The notes beneath the pieces were generated by a model, which saw only the letters and a list, made by a program, of their open reading frames with translations, searched no databases and was not told the origin of the DNA. From positions 1 through 64,000 of the forward strand of contig JAITSV010000055.1 in the NCBI GenBank assembly GCA_031287575.1: 64,000 nucleotides of DNA, given 5' to 3'. The position numbers and the translations under genes were made by a program. The stretch comes from Desulfovibrio sp. GTDB lineage: Bacteria > Desulfobacterota > Desulfovibrionia > Desulfovibrionales > Desulfovibrionaceae. Shown here in pieces: positions 53,440 through 62,624 of this stretch. Positions within the stretch are counted from its first letter, which is position 1. Each line of letters begins with the position of its first letter.

Positions 53440-54621
53440 ATGGCAGTGCAGGAACAGGTCTACGGGTTCTTCATCCCCAGAGTTACCCTGATCGGCATCG
53501 GCGCCTCCAAGGCCATCCCCGAAAAGATCAAGGCGCTCGGCGGGTCCAAGCCGCTCATCGTCACCGACATGGGCATCGTCAAGGCGGGCATCCTGAAGCA
53601 GATCACCGACCTGCTGGACGCCGCCAAGATGGCCTACAGCGTGTACGATGAAACCATCCCCAACCCCACCGACGAGAACGTCCACAAGGGCGTGGACGTC
53701 TACAAGAAGAACAAGTGCGACAGCCTGATCACCCTGGGCGGCGGCAGCTCGCACGACTGCGGCAAGGGCATTGGCCTGGTCATCGCCAACGGCGGCAAGA
53801 TTCACGACTTCGAGGGCGTGGACAAGTCGACCAAGCGCATGCCTCCGTACCTTGCCGTGAACACCACGGCGGGCACCGCCTCTGAAATGACCCGCTTCTG
53901 CATCATCACCGACACCAGCCGCAAGGTGAAGATGGCCATCGTGGACTGGCGCGTGACCCCCAACATCGCCCTGGACGACCCCATGCTGATGCTGGGCATG
54001 CCCCCGGCGCTGACCGCCGCCACCGGCATGGACGCCCTGACCCACGCCGTGGAAGCCTACGTTTCCACCATCGCCACCCCCATGACCGACGCCTGCGCCG
54101 AACAGGCCATCACCCTTGTCGCCACCTTCCTGCGCCGCGCCGTGGCCAACGGGCGCGACATCGAGGCCCGCGAGCGCATGTGCTTCGCCCAGTACCTGGC
54201 GGGCATGGCCTTCAACAACGCCAGCCTCGGCCACGTGCACGCCATGGCCCACCAGCTTGGCGGCTTCTACGACCTGCCGCACGGCGAATGCAACGCCATC
54301 CTGCTGCCGCACGTCTCGCAGTTCAACCTCATCGCCAAGCTGGACCGCTTTGCCCGCATCGCCGAACTGATGGGCGAGAACATCAGCGGCCTTTCGGTGC
54401 GCGACGCGGCGGAAAAGGCCATCTGCGCCATCAAGCGCCTGTCGGCGGACGTGGGCATCCCCTCCGGCCTGGTGGCCCTTGGCAAGCGCTACGGCAAGGA
54501 CGTGAAGGCCAAGGACATCGCCGTCATGACCAAGAACGCCCAGAAGGACGCCTGCGGCCTGACCAATCCGCGCTGTCCCACCGATGCTGATGTCGCGGCC
54601 ATTTACGAAGCGGCCATGTAA
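53440..54621 (+). CDS. adh: Iron-dependent alcohol dehydrogenase
   Basis: Encodes 393 aa. NAD-binding GGGSSHD (100-106) and metal ligands D198, H202 (MDALTH), H267 (GHVHAMAH) and H281 (LPHGEC), spaced as in group III Fe-ADHs. It oxidises ethanol to acetaldehyde with NAD. Adh is among the most abundant proteins in lactate- or ethanol-grown Desulfovibrio and sits upstream of hdr-flx genes there, as here. Codons are strongly biased to C-ending forms, fitting high expression. GAGG precedes the ATG, and a sigma-54 promoter lies about 80 bp upstream. Confidence 0.96.
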   Translation: MAVQEQVYGFFIPRVTLIGIGASKAIPEKIKALGGSKPLIVTDMGIVKAGILKQITDLLDAAKMAYSVYDETIPNPTDENVHKGVDVYKKNKCDSLITLGGGSSHDCGKGIGLVIANGGKIHDFEGVDKSTKRMPPYLAVNTTAGTASEMTRFCIITDTSRKVKMAIVDWRVTPNIALDDPMLMLGMPPALTAATGMDALTHAVEAYVSTIATPMTDACAEQAITLVATFLRRAVANGRDIEARERMCFAQYLAGMAFNNASLGHVHAMAHQLGGFYDLPHGECNAILLPHVSQFNLIAKLDRFARIAELMGENISGLSVRDAAEKAICAIKRLSADVGIPSGLVALGKRYGKDVKAKDIAVMTKNAQKDACGLTNPRCPTDADVAAIYEAAM

Positions 54622-54828
54622 GGGGTACAGACAAAGCCGGGCGTGGTCCTTTCAAGGGTGACGGCGGGCAACCCCACCTGCAGACCGGCCCGCGCGCGAG
54701 ATGCACCATCATTTCCGCGCGGGCGCATCAAGGCCCCCCACGCCGGTCTCCTCCTTGGATAAGGAAGACAAGGAGCGGACCAGATCGGCCCGACCGGCTT
54801 TGTGACACTATCCCCACTTGCGCTTTCG

Positions 54829-54870
54829 GCCGCCGCGGGAAGGAGAGCCCCTTCCCCTTCCCGCGGCGGC
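54829..54870 (+). terminator. Long hairpin between adh and hdrC
   Basis: A 15-bp perfect stem (54829-54843 with 54856-54870) without a T tract, 38 bp before hdrC. A smaller hairpin (54751-54757 with 54769-54775) precedes it. It may act as partial terminator or 3' stabiliser, letting adh exceed hdr-flx in mRNA amount. Confidence 0.5.
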
Positions 54871-54908
54871 ATCCGCGAGCGCGCAACCGCAACGTGCCGG
54901 GAAACGAC

Positions 54909-55469
54909 ATGGACGTGACCAACCTTGAATCTGTCCGCGACGACGACTTCATCCATGCGGTCATGGAGGAGAGCGGGCAGGATCTTACGCACTGTTACCA
55001 GTGCGGCAACTGTACGGCGGGGTGTCCGTGCGGGTTCGCCTACGACATCCAGGTCAGCCAGATCATGCGCAACCTGCAGGCGGGCCGGAAGGACAAGGTG
55101 TTGAACAGCCGCTCCATCTGGCTGTGCCTGTCCTGTTCCAGCTGCACCACCCGCTGTCCCAACAACATCGACGTGGCGCGGGTGATGGATGTTCTGCGCC
55201 ACATCGCCCGGCGCGAGGGCCGGGTGGCCGAGAAGGGCGTTACCACCTTCTGGGACGCCTTCCTCGCCTCCGTGCGCAGGCACGGCCGGGTCTACGAACT
55301 GGGCGTGGTGGCCAACTACGTGGCCCGCACCGGCAGGGTGTGGACCGACATCGATCTTCTGCCGCGCATCGCGCCCAAGGGCAAACTTTCCCCCATGCCG
55401 CACGGCATAAAGGGCCGGGACGAGATCGCCCGCATCTTCCAGCGCTACGAGGAGGAAAGGACGCGATGA
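54909..55469 (+). CDS. hdrC: Heterodisulfide reductase-like subunit HdrC
   Basis: Encodes 186 aa with two [4Fe-4S] motifs: C29-x2-C32-x2-C35-x3-C39 and C73-x2-C76-x2-C79-x3-C83, the HdrC pattern. It passes electrons between HdrA and the catalytic HdrB. ATG 54909 was chosen although the ribosome site is weak (CGGGAAA); GTG 54894 is the alternative. Its stop overlaps the hdrB start as ATGA. Confidence 0.94.
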   Translation: MDVTNLESVRDDDFIHAVMEESGQDLTHCYQCGNCTAGCPCGFAYDIQVSQIMRNLQAGRKDKVLNSRSIWLCLSCSSCTTRCPNNIDVARVMDVLRHIARREGRVAEKGVTTFWDAFLASVRRHGRVYELGVVANYVARTGRVWTDIDLLPRIAPKGKLSPMPHGIKGRDEIARIFQRYEEERTR

Positions 55470-56458
55470 ATCTCGCCTACTACCCCGGCTGTTCGGGGCT
55501 CGGCACCTCGCGCGAGTACGAACGCTCCACCCGGGCCGCCTGCGCGGCGCTGGGCGTGAAGCTGACGGATATCCCGGACTGGAGCTGCTGCGGTTCCACC
55601 CCGGCCCACGCGCTGGAGCATGCCCTGTCGGGCGCGTTGTCGGCCCGCAACCTGGTGGGTGCCGCCCGCGCGGGTTGCGACACCGTGGCCACCCCCTGTC
55701 CGAGCTGTCTTTCCAACCTCAAGACTGCCCGTCACCGCATGGCCGACGACGGCTTTCGCGCCAAGGTAGGGCGGTTGCTGGACCAGCCCGCCGACGCACT
55801 CGCGGCCCTGCCCGACGTCCAGTCGGTGCTGGAAACGCTGGTGACCCGCGTGGGCCTTGACGCCATCCGCGCCAAGGTGCGCCAGCCCCTCGCAGGGCTG
55901 CGCGTGGCCCCCTATTACGGCTGCATCATGACCCGCCCGGCGGATGTCATGCGCTTCGACGATCCGGAAAACCCCACCTCCATGGATGACCTGCTTACGG
56001 CGCTGGGCGCCGAGGTGGTGCCCTTCCCCTACAAGGTGGAATGTTGCGGGGCCTCGTACGGGGTCACCCGGCGGGACATAGTGGCTCGGCTTTCCGGGCG
56101 GCTGCTGGGCGCGGCGCGCGACGCCGGTGCCCACGCCGTGGTGGTGGCCTGCCCGCTGTGCCAGATGAACCTGGATCTGCGCCAGACGCAGGTGGAATGG
56201 CCCGGCGGCAAGGCCGTGGACATGCCGGTGTTCTACTTTACCCAGCTGCTTGGGCGCGCCCTGGGCGTGCCGGATGCGGAACTGGGGCTGGAACAGCTGT
56301 GCGTTGACCCGGCCATCGCCTTCCGTCGCGCGGCGCAGGTTGTGGCGGCGCGGCAGGCCGAAGAGGCCGCGCAGGCCGCCAAGGCGGCCGCCCAGGCAGC
56401 AGCCAAGGCCGCCCAGGCCAAACAGGCCGCCGCAGCGAATGAAGGGGGCAGGGCATGA
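55466..56458 (+). CDS. hdrB: Heterodisulfide reductase-like subunit HdrB
   Basis: Encodes 330 aa. Two CCG domains: C9, C41-C42, C78-x2-C81 and a second copy with ECCGASYG and CPLCQMN, which in methanogens hold the non-cubane [4Fe-4S] clusters that split the heterodisulfide. In Desulfovibrio the disulfide partner is thought to be the DsrC protein. The last 30 residues are an Ala/Lys/Gln-rich helical tail not typical of HdrB. GGAGGAAAGG is just before the ATG; ATGA overlaps exist at both ends. Confidence 0.95.
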   Translation: MNLAYYPGCSGLGTSREYERSTRAACAALGVKLTDIPDWSCCGSTPAHALEHALSGALSARNLVGAARAGCDTVATPCPSCLSNLKTARHRMADDGFRAKVGRLLDQPADALAALPDVQSVLETLVTRVGLDAIRAKVRQPLAGLRVAPYYGCIMTRPADVMRFDDPENPTSMDDLLTALGAEVVPFPYKVECCGASYGVTRRDIVARLSGRLLGAARDAGAHAVVVACPLCQMNLDLRQTQVEWPGGKAVDMPVFYFTQLLGRALGVPDAELGLEQLCVDPAIAFRRAAQVVAARQAEEAAQAAKAAAQAAAKAAQAKQAAAANEGGRA

Positions 56459-58413
56459 GAATAGGTGTTTTCGTCTGCCATTGCGGCAGCAACATCGGCG
56501 GCACCGTGGATGTGCCCGGCGTGGCCGAGGTGGCCCGCGCCTACCCCGACGTGGTCTTTTCCTCCGACACCATGTACGCGTGCTCCGAACCGGGGCAGGC
56601 GGCCATCGTGGACGCCATCAAGGAACACGCGCTGGACGGCGTGGTGGTTGCCTCGTGCACCCCGCGCATGCACGAACCCACCTTCCGCCGTACGGTGGAA
56701 CGGGCCGGGCTGAACCGCTACATGTTCGAAATGGCCAACATCCGCGAGCATGTCTCGTGGATCGGCAAGGACCGCGAGGCCAACAGCAACAAGGCGGCGG
56801 AACTGGTCCGCATGGCCGTGGAAAAGCTGCGCCTGAACGCGCCGCTGTACCCCAAGTCGTTCGACGTGACCAAGCGCGTGCTGGTCATCGGCGGCGGGGT
56901 GGCGGGCATCCAGGCCGCGCTGGACTGTGCCGACGGCGGCATCGAAGTGGTGCTGGTGGAGCGCGAATCGACCATCGGCGGCAAGATGGCCAAGCTGGAC
57001 AAGACCTTCCCCACCGTGGACTGTTCCAGCTGCATCCTTGGCCCCAAGATGGTGGACGTGTCCCAGCACCCCAACATCCGCCTGTACGCCCATGCCGAGG
57101 TAGAGAAGATCAGCGGCTACGTGGGCAACTTCAAGGTGGACGTGCGGCGCAAGGCTACCTACGTGGACTGGGAACTGTGCACCGGCTGCGGCCTGTGCAT
57201 GGAAAAGTGCCCCAGCAAGAAGTCGCCCGACGCGTTCAACGAGCACGTGGGCGTCACCACCTCCATCAACATTCCGTTCCCGCAGGCCATCCCCAAGAAG
57301 GCCATCATCGATCCCACGTCCTGCCGCCAGTTCGTCAAGGGCAAGTGCGGCGTGTGCGCCAAGGTGTGCCCCACCGGGGCCATCCGCTACGACATGGAAG
57401 ATCAGGTGGTGACCGAAGACGTGGGGGCCATCATCACGGCAACGGGCTACGACCTGTTCGACTACACCAAGTACGCGGAATACGGCGGCGGGCGCTACCC
57501 CGACGTGATCACCTCCTTGCAGTACGAACGGCTGTTGTCGGCGTCCGGCCCCACGGGCGGGCACGTCAAGCGACCGTCCGATGGAAAAGAGCCCAAGACG
57601 GTGGTGTTCATCCAGTGCGTGGGCTCGCGTGACCGTTCCGTGGACCGCCCGTACTGCAGCGGCTTCTGCTGCATGTACACCGCCAAGCAGGCGGTGCTGA
57701 CCAAGGATCACATTCCCGATTCGCGCAGCTACGTGTTCTACATGGACATCCGCGCCAACGGGAAGATGTACGAGGAGTTCACCCGCCGGGCCATGGAAGA
57801 GTATGGCGTGCAGTACGTGCGCGGCCGCGTGTCCATGATTGTCCCGCAGGGCGACACCTACTTGGTGCGCGGGGTGGATACGCTGCTCGGCGAACAGGTG
57901 GAGGTGCCCGCCGACCTGGTGGTGCTGGCCGTGGGGGCGGAATCCTCGCACGGTGCGCCGCAACTGGCCGAAAAGCTGCGCATCTCGTACGACAACTACG
58001 GCTTCTTCATGGAAAGCCATTGCAAGCTGCGTCCGGTGGAAACCAATACCGCGGGGGTCTACCTTGCCGGTGCGTGCCAGGGCCCCAAGGACATCCCGTC
58101 CTCGGTGGGGCAGGGCAGCGCGGCGGCGGCCAAGGTGCTGGGCCTTTTCTCGCGCGGCAGGCTGGAAAGCGACCCGCAGATCTCGCAGGTGGACGTGCGC
58201 CGCTGCGTGGGCTGCGGCAAGTGCATCACCACCTGCCCCTACGGGGCCATCGAATGGATGGAACTGCGCGGCGAAATGAAGGCCCGCGTCATTGAAACGG
58301 TGTGCCAGGGCTGCGGTATCTGCACGGTCACCTGTCCGCAGGGGGCCATCCAGTTGCAGCACTTCACCGACAACCAGATCCTCGCGGAGGTCAACGCACT
58401 ATGCCTGTCCTGA
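56455..58413 (+). CDS. hdrA: Heterodisulfide reductase-like flavoprotein HdrA
   Basis: Encodes 652 aa. FAD-binding VLVIGGGVAGIQAALDCA near residue 143, the HdrA cysteine cluster DCSSCILGPKM, and two ferredoxin sites (CTGCGLCMEKCP with CGVCAKVCP; CVGCGKCITTCP with CQGCGICTVTCP). The flavin is the expected site of electron bifurcation between ferredoxin and the HdrBC disulfide route. It overlaps hdrB by 4 bp and the flx gene by 13 bp. Confidence 0.96.
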   Translation: MRIGVFVCHCGSNIGGTVDVPGVAEVARAYPDVVFSSDTMYACSEPGQAAIVDAIKEHALDGVVVASCTPRMHEPTFRRTVERAGLNRYMFEMANIREHVSWIGKDREANSNKAAELVRMAVEKLRLNAPLYPKSFDVTKRVLVIGGGVAGIQAALDCADGGIEVVLVERESTIGGKMAKLDKTFPTVDCSSCILGPKMVDVSQHPNIRLYAHAEVEKISGYVGNFKVDVRRKATYVDWELCTGCGLCMEKCPSKKSPDAFNEHVGVTTSINIPFPQAIPKKAIIDPTSCRQFVKGKCGVCAKVCPTGAIRYDMEDQVVTEDVGAIITATGYDLFDYTKYAEYGGGRYPDVITSLQYERLLSASGPTGGHVKRPSDGKEPKTVVFIQCVGSRDRSVDRPYCSGFCCMYTAKQAVLTKDHIPDSRSYVFYMDIRANGKMYEEFTRRAMEEYGVQYVRGRVSMIVPQGDTYLVRGVDTLLGEQVEVPADLVVLAVGAESSHGAPQLAEKLRISYDNYGFFMESHCKLRPVETNTAGVYLAGACQGPKDIPSSVGQGSAAAAKVLGLFSRGRLESDPQISQVDVRRCVGCGKCITTCPYGAIEWMELRGEMKARVIETVCQGCGICTVTCPQGAIQLQHFTDNQILAEVNALCLS

Positions 58414-59912
58414 AGGGGAAGGAACTCCGCGTCGTAGGGTTCCTGTGCAACTGGTGCTCGTACGGCGGTGCCGACACCGCCGGGGTCGGGCGATTCTCGC
58501 AGCCCACGGACCTGCGCATCATCCGCGTGCCCTGTTCGGGCCGCGTGGATCCCATGTTCGTGGTCAAGGCGCTGCTGGGCGGCGCGGACGGGGTGTTGGT
58601 CTCCGGCTGCCACCCGCGCGACTGCCACTACAGCCAGGGCAACTTCTACGCCCGGCGCCGGCTTGAAACGCTGAAGACCTTCCTGCCCGCCCTCGGCATC
58701 GACCCGGACCGCTTCCAGTACACCTGGGTTTCCGCGTCGGAAGGGCAGCGCTGGAAGAACGTGGTCTCCAGCTTCGTCGAAAAGGTGCACCAGTTGGGGC
58801 ATGCACCGCGCATCGAGGAAGCCGCCCCATACCTGCCGCTGGCGGAAAAGGGCGACACCCCGCGCGCGCCACTGCGCCCGCCCCTGCGTCCGTTGTCGTA
58901 CCCGGCGGCGGGAACGCTGGCCGCATCGCTGGAACAACTGCGCGAAAAGATCCGCGCGGCGCTGCCGGAACTGGACTGCGTCATCGGCTGGCAGCAGGGC
59001 TTTGACGCGCTGCACGCCACGCCGCTGTTCATGCGCAAGCCGGAAGACGTGGACAAGCTGACCTGGGGCCCGCTGAACGTGCACAACCTGGCCACCTACC
59101 TGCCGCAGTTCAAGAACCGCAAGGTGGGCGTGGTGGTGAAGGGGTGCGACAGCCGCTCGGTCATCGAGCTGCTGCAGGAAAAGCTGGTGGAACCCGACAA
59201 CGTGCGGGTGTTCGGCATGGCCTGCGAGGGCGTGGTGGACATGACCCGCGTGCAGAAAACGCTGGACGCGGGTAACGCGGATGGCGCGATGTGCGCAGAT
59301 ACGGCGCCTTCTTCGGTGGGCGTAGAGGGCGACAACCTGTCCATTGAAGGCGAAGCCCCGGCCCGGCTCAGGCTGGCCGACGTGGTGGCGGAAAAGTGCC
59401 GCACCTGCGACACCCCGGTGCCCCTGCTGGGCGACGTGGTGGAGGGCAACGCCTCTGCCCCGGCTGGCCCCGCGCCCGACGCGCCGCCCAGCCCCCCATC
59501 ACTTGACGCCCTTGATTCCATGACCCCGGAACAGCGTCGCGGCTTCTGGCGCGCCCAGATGGACCGCTGCCTGCGCTGCTACGCCTGCCGCAACGCGTGC
59601 CCCATGTGCGTGTGCCGCGACCACTGCATTGCCGAAAGCCGCGACCCGCACTGGACCACCCAGGAAGGCAACATCCGGGAAAAACTCCAGTTCCAGGTCA
59701 TCCACGCCCTGCACTTGGCGGGGCGCTGCACCGAATGCGGCGAATGCCAGCGGGCCTGCCCGGTGAACATCCCGGTGCTGGCCCTCAAGCAGTGGATGAA
59801 CCGTTCGGTGCGCACCCTGTTCGACTACCGGGCGGGCGTTGACGTGAACGCGGTGCCGCCGCTGCTGGCCTTTGCCGTGGAAGAAAAGAACATCAAGGAG
59901 CATGGGCTGTGA
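58401..59912 (+). CDS. MvhD-like and ferredoxin-like fusion (FlxD-FlxC type)
   Basis: Encodes 503 aa. Residues 1-145 are an MvhD domain with C16, C19, C45, C70 and C75 for a [2Fe-2S] cluster, which passes electrons to HdrA. Residues about 180-310 are a CcoA/FrhB-like region (GWQQGFDALHATPLFMRKP, VVVKGCDSRSVIELLQ). The rest is a dicluster ferredoxin domain (CLRCYACRNACPMCVC, CTECGECQRACP). Described flx operons (flxABCD) list the MvhD-like FlxD and iron-sulfur FlxC as separate genes, so this looks like a fusion; the linker 315-390 is Pro/Ala-rich. The ATG lies inside the hdrA end. Confidence 0.85.
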   Translation: MPVLKGKELRVVGFLCNWCSYGGADTAGVGRFSQPTDLRIIRVPCSGRVDPMFVVKALLGGADGVLVSGCHPRDCHYSQGNFYARRRLETLKTFLPALGIDPDRFQYTWVSASEGQRWKNVVSSFVEKVHQLGHAPRIEEAAPYLPLAEKGDTPRAPLRPPLRPLSYPAAGTLAASLEQLREKIRAALPELDCVIGWQQGFDALHATPLFMRKPEDVDKLTWGPLNVHNLATYLPQFKNRKVGVVVKGCDSRSVIELLQEKLVEPDNVRVFGMACEGVVDMTRVQKTLDAGNADGAMCADTAPSSVGVEGDNLSIEGEAPARLRLADVVAEKCRTCDTPVPLLGDVVEGNASAPAGPAPDAPPSPPSLDALDSMTPEQRRGFWRAQMDRCLRCYACRNACPMCVCRDHCIAESRDPHWTTQEGNIREKLQFQVIHALHLAGRCTECGECQRACPVNIPVLALKQWMNRSVRTLFDYRAGVDVNAVPPLLAFAVEEKNIKEHGL

Positions 59913-61003
59913 TGAGCTTCGCACGATACATCGCGCGCGGCGAGCTTGCCCGCGCCCTCGACGACATGGCGCGGGGCCGCGTGACCTACGCACCCCGCAG
60001 GGAAGGCGACGCCGTGGTCTTCCGCCCCCGCGCGGAAGGCGAGGAACCGCTGCTGGCCCGCGCCACGGTGCCGCCCAAGGGCGTCATCTTTCCGCAGAGC
60101 GAGCGGCTGTTCGCCTTCATCCGCGAAAAGGATCCCAACGACCCCGGCCGCACCACCGTGCGGCTGGATTCCACCGTGGACATCAAACCGGCGCTGATCT
60201 TCGGCGGCCGCCCGTGCGACGCGCGCGGTTTCCACATCTTCGACCGGGTCTACCTGAACGGTCCTCACCGCGACCCGTACTACGCGGCGCGGCGCGAGGC
60301 CACCGTGGTGGTCACCCTGGCCTGCACCAAGGCCGGATCCACCTGCTTCTGTCACTGGACCGGCTGCGGCCCGGCGGACACCACCGGCTCGGATATCCTG
60401 CTGACCCCCGTGGGTAGTGGAAACGACGGCGGCTTCGTGGCCGTGGCGGTCACCGAGCGCGGCGCGGCGGTGCTGGAACAGGCCAACCTGCCCGAGGCCG
60501 ACGCCGCCCGTGCGGACGCCGCCCAGGCCGTGCATGCGGCCACCCGGGCGGCGCTGGGCGCGCAAAGCCCGGCCCCGGACCTGTCCGCCACGCCGACCCG
60601 GCTGCTGGAACGCTTCGGCGACAACGACTTCTGGCGCGACATGTCGGACAAGTGCCTGTCCTGCGGGGCCTGCACCTACCTGTGCCCCACCTGTTACTGC
60701 TTCAACATCACCGACGAGAACGACGGCGGCGACGGCATGCGCGGCAGACGGCTGCGCAGCTGGGACAACTGCATGTCCTCGCTGTTCACCCGCGAGGCCA
60801 GCGGCCACAACCCGCGCATGGGCAAGGCCCTGCGCCTGCGCAACCGCGTGGGCCACAAGTTCTCGTACTACCCGCAACTGCACGAGGGCGTGGTGTCGTG
60901 CAACGGCTGTGGCCGCTGCATCACCGGCTGCCCGGTATCCGTGGACATCCGCGAGATGGTGGTGCGCGCCACCGAAGCCAATGAGGAGACCCCCAATGCC
61001 TGA
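59912..61003 (+). CDS. flxB: Iron-sulfur flavin-complex subunit FlxB
   Basis: Encodes 363 aa. An AsrA-like protein: an N-terminal alpha/beta part with CTKAGSTCFCHWTGCGP, then two [4Fe-4S] motifs (CLSCGACTYLCPTCYC and CNGCGRCITGCP). It should relay electrons from FlxA. ATG 59912 overlaps the previous TGA (TGATG); GTG 59909 is one codon earlier and 8 bases from AAGGAG. It overlaps flxA by 8 bp. Confidence 0.87.
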   Translation: MSFARYIARGELARALDDMARGRVTYAPRREGDAVVFRPRAEGEEPLLARATVPPKGVIFPQSERLFAFIREKDPNDPGRTTVRLDSTVDIKPALIFGGRPCDARGFHIFDRVYLNGPHRDPYYAARREATVVVTLACTKAGSTCFCHWTGCGPADTTGSDILLTPVGSGNDGGFVAVAVTERGAAVLEQANLPEADAARADAAQAVHAATRAALGAQSPAPDLSATPTRLLERFGDNDFWRDMSDKCLSCGACTYLCPTCYCFNITDENDGGDGMRGRRLRSWDNCMSSLFTREASGHNPRMGKALRLRNRVGHKFSYYPQLHEGVVSCNGCGRCITGCPVSVDIREMVVRATEANEETPNA

Positions 61004-61883
61004 TGCCATCACCCCGCAAGCGGGCGCGCACGCCACCACCCTGGGCACGGGGTTCACCGACAACCCCTACCTGCCCGACGTGGCCACCGTGCTGGAAACC
61101 GTGCAGGAAACCCCGGCCATCAAGACCCTGCGCGTGCGCATCGACGACCCGGCGCGCATGGAGGCCTTCCGCTTCAACCCCGGCCAGGTGGGCCAGCTTT
61201 CGTTGTTCGGCGTGGGCGAATCCACCTTCGTCATCAACTCGCCGCCCACCCGCATGGACTACCTGCAATTCAGCATCATGCGCGCGGGCGAGGTGACCGC
61301 CGCCCTGCACGGGCTGAAGCCCGGCGACAAGGTGGGCGTGCGCGCCCCCCTGGGCAACTGGTTTCCGTTCGAGGACATGCGCGGCAAGGACATCGTGTTC
61401 GTGGGCGGGGGCATCGGCATGGCCCCGTTGCGCACCCTGCTGCTGTACATGCTGGACAATCGCGCCGACTACGGCAACATCACGCTGCTGTACGGTGCGC
61501 GGACGCCCAATGACATGGCCTTCCGCGACGACGTGCAGGAATGGCTGGGCCGTTCCGACATGCAGACCACGCTGACCGTGGACCAGGCCCCGGAAGACTG
61601 GCCGCACCGCGCGGGGCTGATCCCCCACGTGCTGCTGGACCTGGCCCCGTCCAATGCGAACAGTGTTGCCGTGCTGTGCGGCCCGCCCATCATGATCAAG
61701 TTCACGGTGGAGGCGCTGAAGAAGCTGCACTTCGCCGACGAGCAGATATACACCACGCTGGAGCGGCGCATGAAGTGCGGCATCGGCATCTGCGGGCGCT
61801 GCAACATCGGCACGAAATACGTGTGTGTGGATGGGCCGGTGTTTACGTATGCCGAACTGCGCGACTTGCCCAACGAACTCTAG
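60996..61883 (+). CDS. flxA: NAD(P)H/FAD-binding subunit FlxA
   Basis: Encodes 295 aa. A ferredoxin-reductase fold: FAD domain (about 30-115), NAD-binding domain with VFVGGGIGMAPLRTLL and LLYGARTPND, and a C-terminal [2Fe-2S] motif (MKCGIGICGRCNIG, then C). It is related to PyrK and to anaerobic sulfite reductase subunit B. It takes electrons from NADH made by Adh and passes them to HdrABC. GAGGAG is 7 bases before the ATG. Its TAG stop is overlapped by the left end of the inverted-repeat element. Confidence 0.93.
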   Translation: MPDAITPQAGAHATTLGTGFTDNPYLPDVATVLETVQETPAIKTLRVRIDDPARMEAFRFNPGQVGQLSLFGVGESTFVINSPPTRMDYLQFSIMRAGEVTAALHGLKPGDKVGVRAPLGNWFPFEDMRGKDIVFVGGGIGMAPLRTLLLYMLDNRADYGNITLLYGARTPNDMAFRDDVQEWLGRSDMQTTLTVDQAPEDWPHRAGLIPHVLLDLAPSNANSVAVLCGPPIMIKFTVEALKKLHFADEQIYTTLERRMKCGIGICGRCNIGTKYVCVDGPVFTYAELRDLPNEL

Positions 61884-62030
61884 GTAGTGTCGCCACAAGG
61901 TGCTTTTTGCCCTCTGCCTTCGTCAGATCGCCTTTTCATTCCGGTCGGGTACGGTCAGAGTACGCTCCCTTCATGAAAAGGCTCTCTTCCTCGGCAGAGA
62001 ACAAAAATCCCTCTTGTGACGACACTACCT
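61882..62030. mobile_element. MITE-like inverted-repeat element
   Basis: A 149-bp non-coding segment. The ends AGGTAGTGTCG (61882-61892) and CGACACTACCT (62020-62030) are perfect inverted repeats that continue as CACAAG/CTTGTG. Further inward pairs are 61904-61909 with 62002-62007, 61912-61918 with 61993-61999, and 61931-61939 with 61973-61981, so the single strand can fold into one long hairpin. TA at 61885 and 62026 bounds a 143-bp core, as in IS630/mariner-type MITEs. No transposase is present. It could also act as the operon terminator. Confidence 0.65.
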
Positions 62031-62085
62031 GAAGAGAAGAAGAGACACGGTCCGCAACGCGGATTCGAATAGACAGTCCACAAGC

Positions 62086-62112
62086 CCCCGGCGCGGAAGC
62101 GCCGCGCCGGGG
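62086..62112 (+). promoter_or_regulatory. GC hairpin in leader of ferritin-like gene
   Basis: An 11-bp perfect stem (62086-62096 with 62102-62112) with a 5-base loop ends six bases before the CGGAGAG ribosome site. It could limit or stabilise translation. No clear promoter was found in 62031-62085. Confidence 0.5.
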
Positions 62113-62127
62113 ACCTACGGAGAGCAT

Positions 62128-62616
62128 ATGGCCGAGTTCTTCAACGCCGCAGACGTCACCGCCGCCGCCATCCGCATCGAGCAGCGCGGCCAGGACGTGT
62201 ACAATCAGGCCGTGGCCATGGCCACCAAGCCGGAAGTCAAGGCGCTGTTCGAGCACCTTGCCGCTGAAGAGGCGAAGCACGAGGCGACCTTCCGCGCCAT
62301 GGCCGATCGCATCGGTCCCGTGGAACTGCCCGCGTGGAGCATTGCCGCCGAGTACGTGGAATATCTGCACGCGCTGCTCGATTCGCACGCGCTGTTCACT
62401 CAGGCCGGCACCCTGACCTCGCTCAAGGGCGCCGCCGACGACCATGCCGCCGCCCTGCGCATGGCCATCCAGTTCGAGAAGGACACCCTGCTGTTCTTCA
62501 CCGAAATGCGCGAACTGGTGCCCGCCGGGGAAAAGGCGGCGGTGGATGCCTGCATCGCGGAAGAACGCGCCCATCTGCGCGCCCTTACCGCCATGCTGGC
62601 CCAAGTGCACGCCTAG
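62128..62616 (+). CDS. Ferritin-like diiron protein (rubrerythrin-related)
   Basis: Encodes 162 aa forming a four-helix bundle with a full diiron ligand set: E18, E48-x2-H51, E117 and E146-x2-H149. There is no C-terminal rubredoxin domain, so it is a short rubrerythrin/ferritin-like protein, probably cytoplasmic and linked to peroxide or iron handling in this anaerobe. CGGAGAG is 3-4 bases before the ATG. It follows the MITE and has a hairpin leader. The electron donor is not evident. Confidence 0.9.
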   Translation: MAEFFNAADVTAAAIRIEQRGQDVYNQAVAMATKPEVKALFEHLAAEEAKHEATFRAMADRIGPVELPAWSIAAEYVEYLHALLDSHALFTQAGTLTSLKGAADDHAAALRMAIQFEKDTLLFFTEMRELVPAGEKAAVDACIAEERAHLRALTAMLAQVHA

Positions 62617-62624
62617 TCTTTTGC

